The notes under the pieces were generated by a model, which searched no databases, was not told the DNA's origin, and saw nothing but the letters and a program-made list of their open reading frames with translations. From NIC37A-2 sp050289625 (GTDB lineage Bacteria; Myxococcota_A; Polyangia; Polyangiales; Polyangiaceae): DNA of 7,180 nt. This document shows, one piece after another, positions 4,301-7,180 of this stretch. Every line of letters starts with the position of its first letter. Position 1 is the stretch's first letter. Where the stretch lies: NCBI GenBank assembly GCA_050289625.1, contig JBNKGC010000268.1, positions 1-7,180 on the forward strand, read 5' to 3'. Both the position numbers and the translations under genes were made by a program.

Positions 4301-7180
4301 TCGAGGTTTCGACGCCGCTCGCGAGACCGGCAACGTGACTTTTGCGAGCTACATCTTGAACTGCACGACCGTACTACTCCTCGCGACGGCCACCCCGCTC
4401 GAGGAAGTGGAGAGGGCTATCGAGGATGCGCGTGCGTTCATGTCCAAGGCCAACTTTCAGCTCGCCCTCGACATCGTCGTCTCACACCGCGCATTCGTCC
4501 GCATGCTCCGGGGCGAGACCCCCTCGCTCGCGTCGTTCGACGACACCGATTTCGACGAGGAAGCTTTCGAGCGGCACCTCGCCAGCGATCCACGGTTCAC
4601 GGTCTCCGCGTGCTCGCATTACATCTGGAAGCTCCAGGGGCGCTACTACGCAGGCAACTACGGTGCCGCTCTCGATGCCGCCTCCAAGGTGGAGCCGTTC
4701 CTGCGGACATCGACGTCGTTTTTCCACATCGCCGAATTCGTATTCTACCACGCGCTTGCCCTCGCGGCGCACCACGAAGCGGGCTCGCCGGAGGAGCGGC
4801 ACGCGCGAATGGACGCCCTCCTTTCCGAACACCGGAAGCTCGAGCGATGGGCGCGAAGCAGCCCGGAGAGCTTCGGGGACCGCGAGGCTCTGGTGGGGGC
4901 CGAGATCGCGCGGCTCCGCGGAGACGTAGCGCGGGCGGAGGAGCTCTTCGAACGTGCAATCCACTTGGCGCGAGAAAACGGTTTCGTCCACAACGAAGCG
5001 CTCGCCTTCGAGGTGGCCTCGCGGTTCTATCGCGGGCGCGGTCTCCACCTCGTCGCGGATACCTACCTGCGCGAGGCCTGCGAGCGTTTTCGTCGCTGGG
5101 GAGCCCACGGCAAGGTACGCGAGATCCAGCGGAAACATCCCGCGGTCTTCGAGCGAGTACCCCCGTCGGCGGGGCCGCAGGGGATTCGCGAGGGTGAGCT
5201 CGATCTGCTCTCGGTGATCAAGGCGTCTCAGGCGATCTCGAGTGTGGTGACGCCGAAGGCGCTCGCTCACTCGCTCTTGCAGGGCTGCCTCGAGCAGGGC
5301 GGCGCGCGCCGGGCACGGCTGCTCCTGCATCGGGACGGAGACATGCGGATCGCCGCGACCGCACAAGTCGAAGGGTCCTCACCCGAGCCAACCTCGATGG
5401 AGCTCATGCCGGAGTCGATCGTGCACTACGTGCAGCGGACCAGGGAGCCGATGCTCATCGAGGACGCCACCACCTTCACGGGCCGATTCGCGCCTGATCC
5501 GTACTTCGAAGCCACCAAGGCGCGGTCGGTGTTGTGCATGCCTATCCTTCGAAAAGGAGAAGTGGTCGGTCTGCTCTTCCTCGAGAACGATCTGGTGGCC
5601 GGCGCGTTCACGCGAGATCGCCTCCGTGCGCTCGAGCTCCTCGCTGCGCAGGCGGCCATCTCGCTCGAGAACGCGCTTCTCCTCGAACGCGAGCGTGAAG
5701 GTCGCGAGCACGCCGAGGCGGCGCGCCGGCGCGCCATTCTCCTCGACGAGGTGACGGCAATCCTCTCCTCCACGCCGAGCCACGATGCCATCGACGCGGC
5801 GCTCCGCCACCTCTGCGTGAGCTCGCTCGCCCACTGGGCCGTACTCGACGTGTCCGAAGGGGGACGGCTGACACGCCTCGCCAGCGCGCACGGCGATCCG
5901 CGGAAGGAACCTCTCCTGCGCGAGTTCGAGCAACGCTATCCAGCACCCGTCATGGCGATGGGCCCGAGCGCCGCGACGCTGGAAGGGGGTACGCCAGTCC
6001 GCATTGGGTCGCTCTCGGACGAGCAGGTCCAGGCGTGGGGCTGCGATCGCCACCAGGCGCGCCTGATCCGCGCGCTTGGGTCGAGAAGCCTGGTGGTCGC
6101 GCCGCTCGTCGCGCGGGGTGCGCGGCTCGGAGCGCTCGTGCTCGTCGCGGCCACTGCCGATCACTTCGCGGACGAGGACGTCGAGCTCGCCGCCGAGCTG
6201 GGCCGCCGCTTCGCGATGGCCATCGACAACATGCGCGTGGCCACCCTCGAGACCAGGCTGCACCAGGCGCAGAAGCTCGAGGCGATCGGCAGGCTCGCCG
6301 GCGGTGTGGCGCACGATTTCAACAACTTGCTCTGTGTGATCCTCTCCTACGCGGATTTCATCCCCGCGGAGCTACCGCCGGATTCCCCCGTGCTCGATGA
6401 GATCGAGCAGATTCGCGGAGCAGGTGAGCGCGCAGCCGAACTCACCCGACAGCTCCTCGCCTTCAGTCGTCAGCAAGTCTTGCGGCCGCAGACCTTGGAC
6501 TTGAACGGCGTCGTGAACGGCCTCGAGAAGATGCTTGGTCGGCTCCTTGGCGACGACGTCGAGCTGAGCTTCGTTCCAGCTCCCGCATTGCGGACGACGG
6601 TCGCCGACCGAAGTCAGATCGAGCAGGTCCTGACGAACCTGGTGGTGAACGCGCGCGACGCCATGCCCCACGGCGGCAGGGCCATGATCGCGACGAAGAA
6701 CGTCGAGGTCGATGAGCGCAGCACGCGCGAGCTCCCGGGCGTGAGGCCGGGACCTCATGTGGTGCTCTCCGTAAGGGACACCGGCTCCGGAATGGACCGA
6801 GAGACGAAGGCTCGTGTCTTCGAGCCCTTCTTTACGACGAAGGCGCGGGGCAAGGGGACGGGGCTCGGCCTGGCCACGGTCCTCGGAATCGTGGAGCAGA
6901 GCGGCGGGCACGTCCGCCTACAGAGCGAGCTCGGCAAGGGAACCACCTTCGAAGTTTATCTTCCGGCCGGCAAAGCCGAGGAGATCCCCACGCAGGCTCC
7001 CGCGGTCGAATCAAGTCACGGAACCGAGACTGTCTTGCTGGTCGAAGACGACGAGCAGGTTCGTGTGACGGCCCGCGAGATCCTGCAGCGCCGGGGCTAC
7101 TCGGTCCTCGAGGCAGCTGGCCCTGGAGAGGCGCTCCTCGTCTGCGAGCAGCACGAGGGGATGATCGACCTGCTCCTCAC
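1338..7180 (+). CDS. Ser/Thr-kinase-like / AAA ATPase / TPR / GAF-GAF / hybrid histidine kinase, C-terminus cut by window edge
   Basis: Very large, probably cytoplasmic signalling protein of the HstK type; no signal peptide or membrane segment was seen. It is open for 1947 codons. Residues about 6-270 have a protein-kinase fold: Lys35 in VILK, likely helix-C Glu52, HKDLQPDN with Asp125 and Asn130, SPE at 172-174 and Asp188 in SDLYSLG. The DFG motif, however, reads GFG (144-146). Residues about 296-680 are an AAA/STAND ATPase with Walker A GPPGIGKS (326-333), Walker B LDD (Asp456-Asp457), TYRD (486-489), and a FSHDRVQEAAY helix at 660-670. Residues about 690-1280 form a helical TPR-like solenoid. 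GAF1 spans about 1296-1447, a coiled linker follows, and GAF2 spans about 1462-1632. HisKA carries His1659 in VAHDFNNLL. The HATPase has N-box Asn1771, DTGSGM (1814-1819), FEPFFTTK and GTGLGL (1840-1845). A receiver begins near 1897 with acidic Asp1904-Asp1905, and the window ends just before its phospho-Asp. The start follows the family-like N-terminus (DYTLG) and G-rich site; an in-frame ATG at 1050 would add 96 unlikely residues. The stimulus is unknown. Confidence 0.94.
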   Translation, partial: MILEDYTLGAQLHVGRRAAVYRAVRGSDGTPVILKILHPGYEHTDELRLQNELELGRILEGAPVVRPLRLSSFEGRRALEFADCPWPPLAQRVGDPMPVEAFLGLAVQLSSAVAAIHRREVLHKDLQPDNILYDPATGDLAICGFGLAKRTGRELSVARPVQRIEGTLPYISPEQTGRMHQGIDSRSDLYSLGVVFYELLTGRLPFEAADAVGWVHAHIARRPAPPAEVCPSLPGVLSDIVLKLLEKTSDSRYQSASGLLHDLRTCLASLRSTDTVEPFRLGEGDVSDRFLIPQKLYGREVESAELLDAFERVASTGEAELVLVSGPPGIGKSALVHELHRPIAAHHGRLIAGKFAQLSGDVPYAALVEALRALVLDVLALDEATVAKFRQRVLSALEPNAQLIVDMVPLMEGILGPQSPVPELPSSQAQVRLRRTLRQLFGAVATKAEPLTMVLDDLQWGDPASLTLLEDLVSSSDSGFLLVVGTYRDSDVDEAHPLRGVLERIRHSGARLREMHLGPLTQRYVNHLVADTVQTSLADAEQLATVVWEKTGGNPFFMFQLLTTLYERERIVFDAHARRWRWDLGSIRTEPYSDNLVAFLLEKTRLLPGETQETLSRAACLGGSFDAETLATVLGHDPERALRRAVEDGLLLEAEGTYRFSHDRVQEAAYALIPPSQRSATHLEIGRRLLARTPPEEVEAKSFDLVNHLNRGAQLVESPDEQERIAELNLIAGTRAMRATAHASARRYFEAGAACLDTRSWERVHELVFALELHRAECELLTGMLAEAEARLSALEARAASIGEAAAVTCARAALYIMTDRPDIAVDACLGYLRRVGIDWSAHPTDEEVQQEFDAIRERLAGRSIESLIDAAPTDDPDVRATMDVLTWFESPALFTDENLPDLLVARMANLSLEHGTSDASCVAYGWLGAILGPRFDDYGSGFRFGQLALALGEKHDLLRFKPQVYAALGYRIAPWSRHLGTGLEWLHRGFDAARETGNVTFASYILNCTTVLLLATATPLEEVERAIEDARAFMSKANFQLALDIVVSHRAFVRMLRGETPSLASFDDTDFDEEAFERHLASDPRFTVSACSHYIWKLQGRYYAGNYGAALDAASKVEPFLRTSTSFFHIAEFVFYHALALAAHHEAGSPEERHARMDALLSEHRKLERWARSSPESFGDREALVGAEIARLRGDVARAEELFERAIHLARENGFVHNEALAFEVASRFYRGRGLHLVADTYLREACERFRRWGAHGKVREIQRKHPAVFERVPPSAGPQGIREGELDLLSVIKASQAISSVVTPKALAHSLLQGCLEQGGARRARLLLHRDGDMRIAATAQVEGSSPEPTSMELMPESIVHYVQRTREPMLIEDATTFTGRFAPDPYFEATKARSVLCMPILRKGEVVGLLFLENDLVAGAFTRDRLRALELLAAQAAISLENALLLEREREGREHAEAARRRAILLDEVTAILSSTPSHDAIDAALRHLCVSSLAHWAVLDVSEGGRLTRLASAHGDPRKEPLLREFEQRYPAPVMAMGPSAATLEGGTPVRIGSLSDEQVQAWGCDRHQARLIRALGSRSLVVAPLVARGARLGALVLVAATADHFADEDVELAAELGRRFAMAIDNMRVATLETRLHQAQKLEAIGRLAGGVAHDFNNLLCVILSYADFIPAELPPDSPVLDEIEQIRGAGERAAELTRQLLAFSRQQVLRPQTLDLNGVVNGLEKMLGRLLGDDVELSFVPAPALRTTVADRSQIEQVLTNLVVNARDAMPHGGRAMIATKNVEVDERSTRELPGVRPGPHVVLSVRDTGSGMDRETKARVFEPFFTTKARGKGTGLGLATVLGIVEQSGGHVRLQSELGKGTTFEVYLPAGKAEEIPTQAPAVESSHGTETVLLVEDDEQVRVTAREILQRRGYSVLEAAGPGEALLVCEQHEGMIDLLL

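Noticed and set aside
3668..5197. Plus-strand open frame of 509 codons inside the hybrid kinase gene
   Set aside because: Out-of-frame, Arg-rich and without domains. The main frame continues through the solenoid without a stop.
5379..6314. Minus-strand open frame of 311 codons antisense to the GAF domains
   Set aside because: Shadow of the GAF-coding strand; no recognisable motif.

Overview
The window is GC-rich DNA with strong G/C bias at third codon positions. It holds two long, divergently transcribed protein genes, and both run off the window. Two features point to the Myxococcota (Deltaproteobacteria in the older sense), most likely a Polyangia / Sorangium-like bacterium: a very large one-piece signalling protein joining a Ser/Thr-kinase-type domain to a hybrid histidine kinase, and a cysteine-rich lipoprotein with Gly/Thr/Ser-rich linkers. 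This assignment rests on gene style and composition, not on a marker gene.

Layout. Positions 829 down to 1 (minus strand) encode the N-terminal 276 residues of a secreted lipoprotein: a lipobox signal peptide, two cysteine-rich modules, a glycine-rich linker, and the start of a C-terminal domain that may bind carbohydrate. Positions 830-1337 are a non-coding divergent intergenic region. It contains a perfect 14-bp palindrome, a 9-bp inverted repeat, three TGGCAG boxes and a relatively A/T-rich patch near its right end, so it probably holds the control elements of both genes. Positions 1338-7180 (plus strand) form one uninterrupted reading frame of at least 1947 codons. In order it encodes a Ser/Thr-kinase-like domain, an AAA/STAND-type ATPase, a long helical (TPR-like) solenoid, two GAF sensor domains, a histidine kinase core (HisKA plus HATPase) and the first part of a receiver domain. 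The window ends at the codon just before the expected receiver phospho-acceptor Asp.

The large protein looks like a cytoplasmic signal-integration hub related to the HstK-type dual kinases of cyanobacteria and myxobacteria. Its most unusual visible trait is that the kinase-domain DFG motif reads GFG while the other catalytic positions remain. The N-terminal domain may therefore be a pseudokinase or regulatory module, with phosphotransfer carried by the intact histidine kinase half. Nothing in the window links the lipoprotein to the kinase beyond the shared divergent control region. No RNA genes, mobile elements, CRISPR arrays or convincing terminators were seen.
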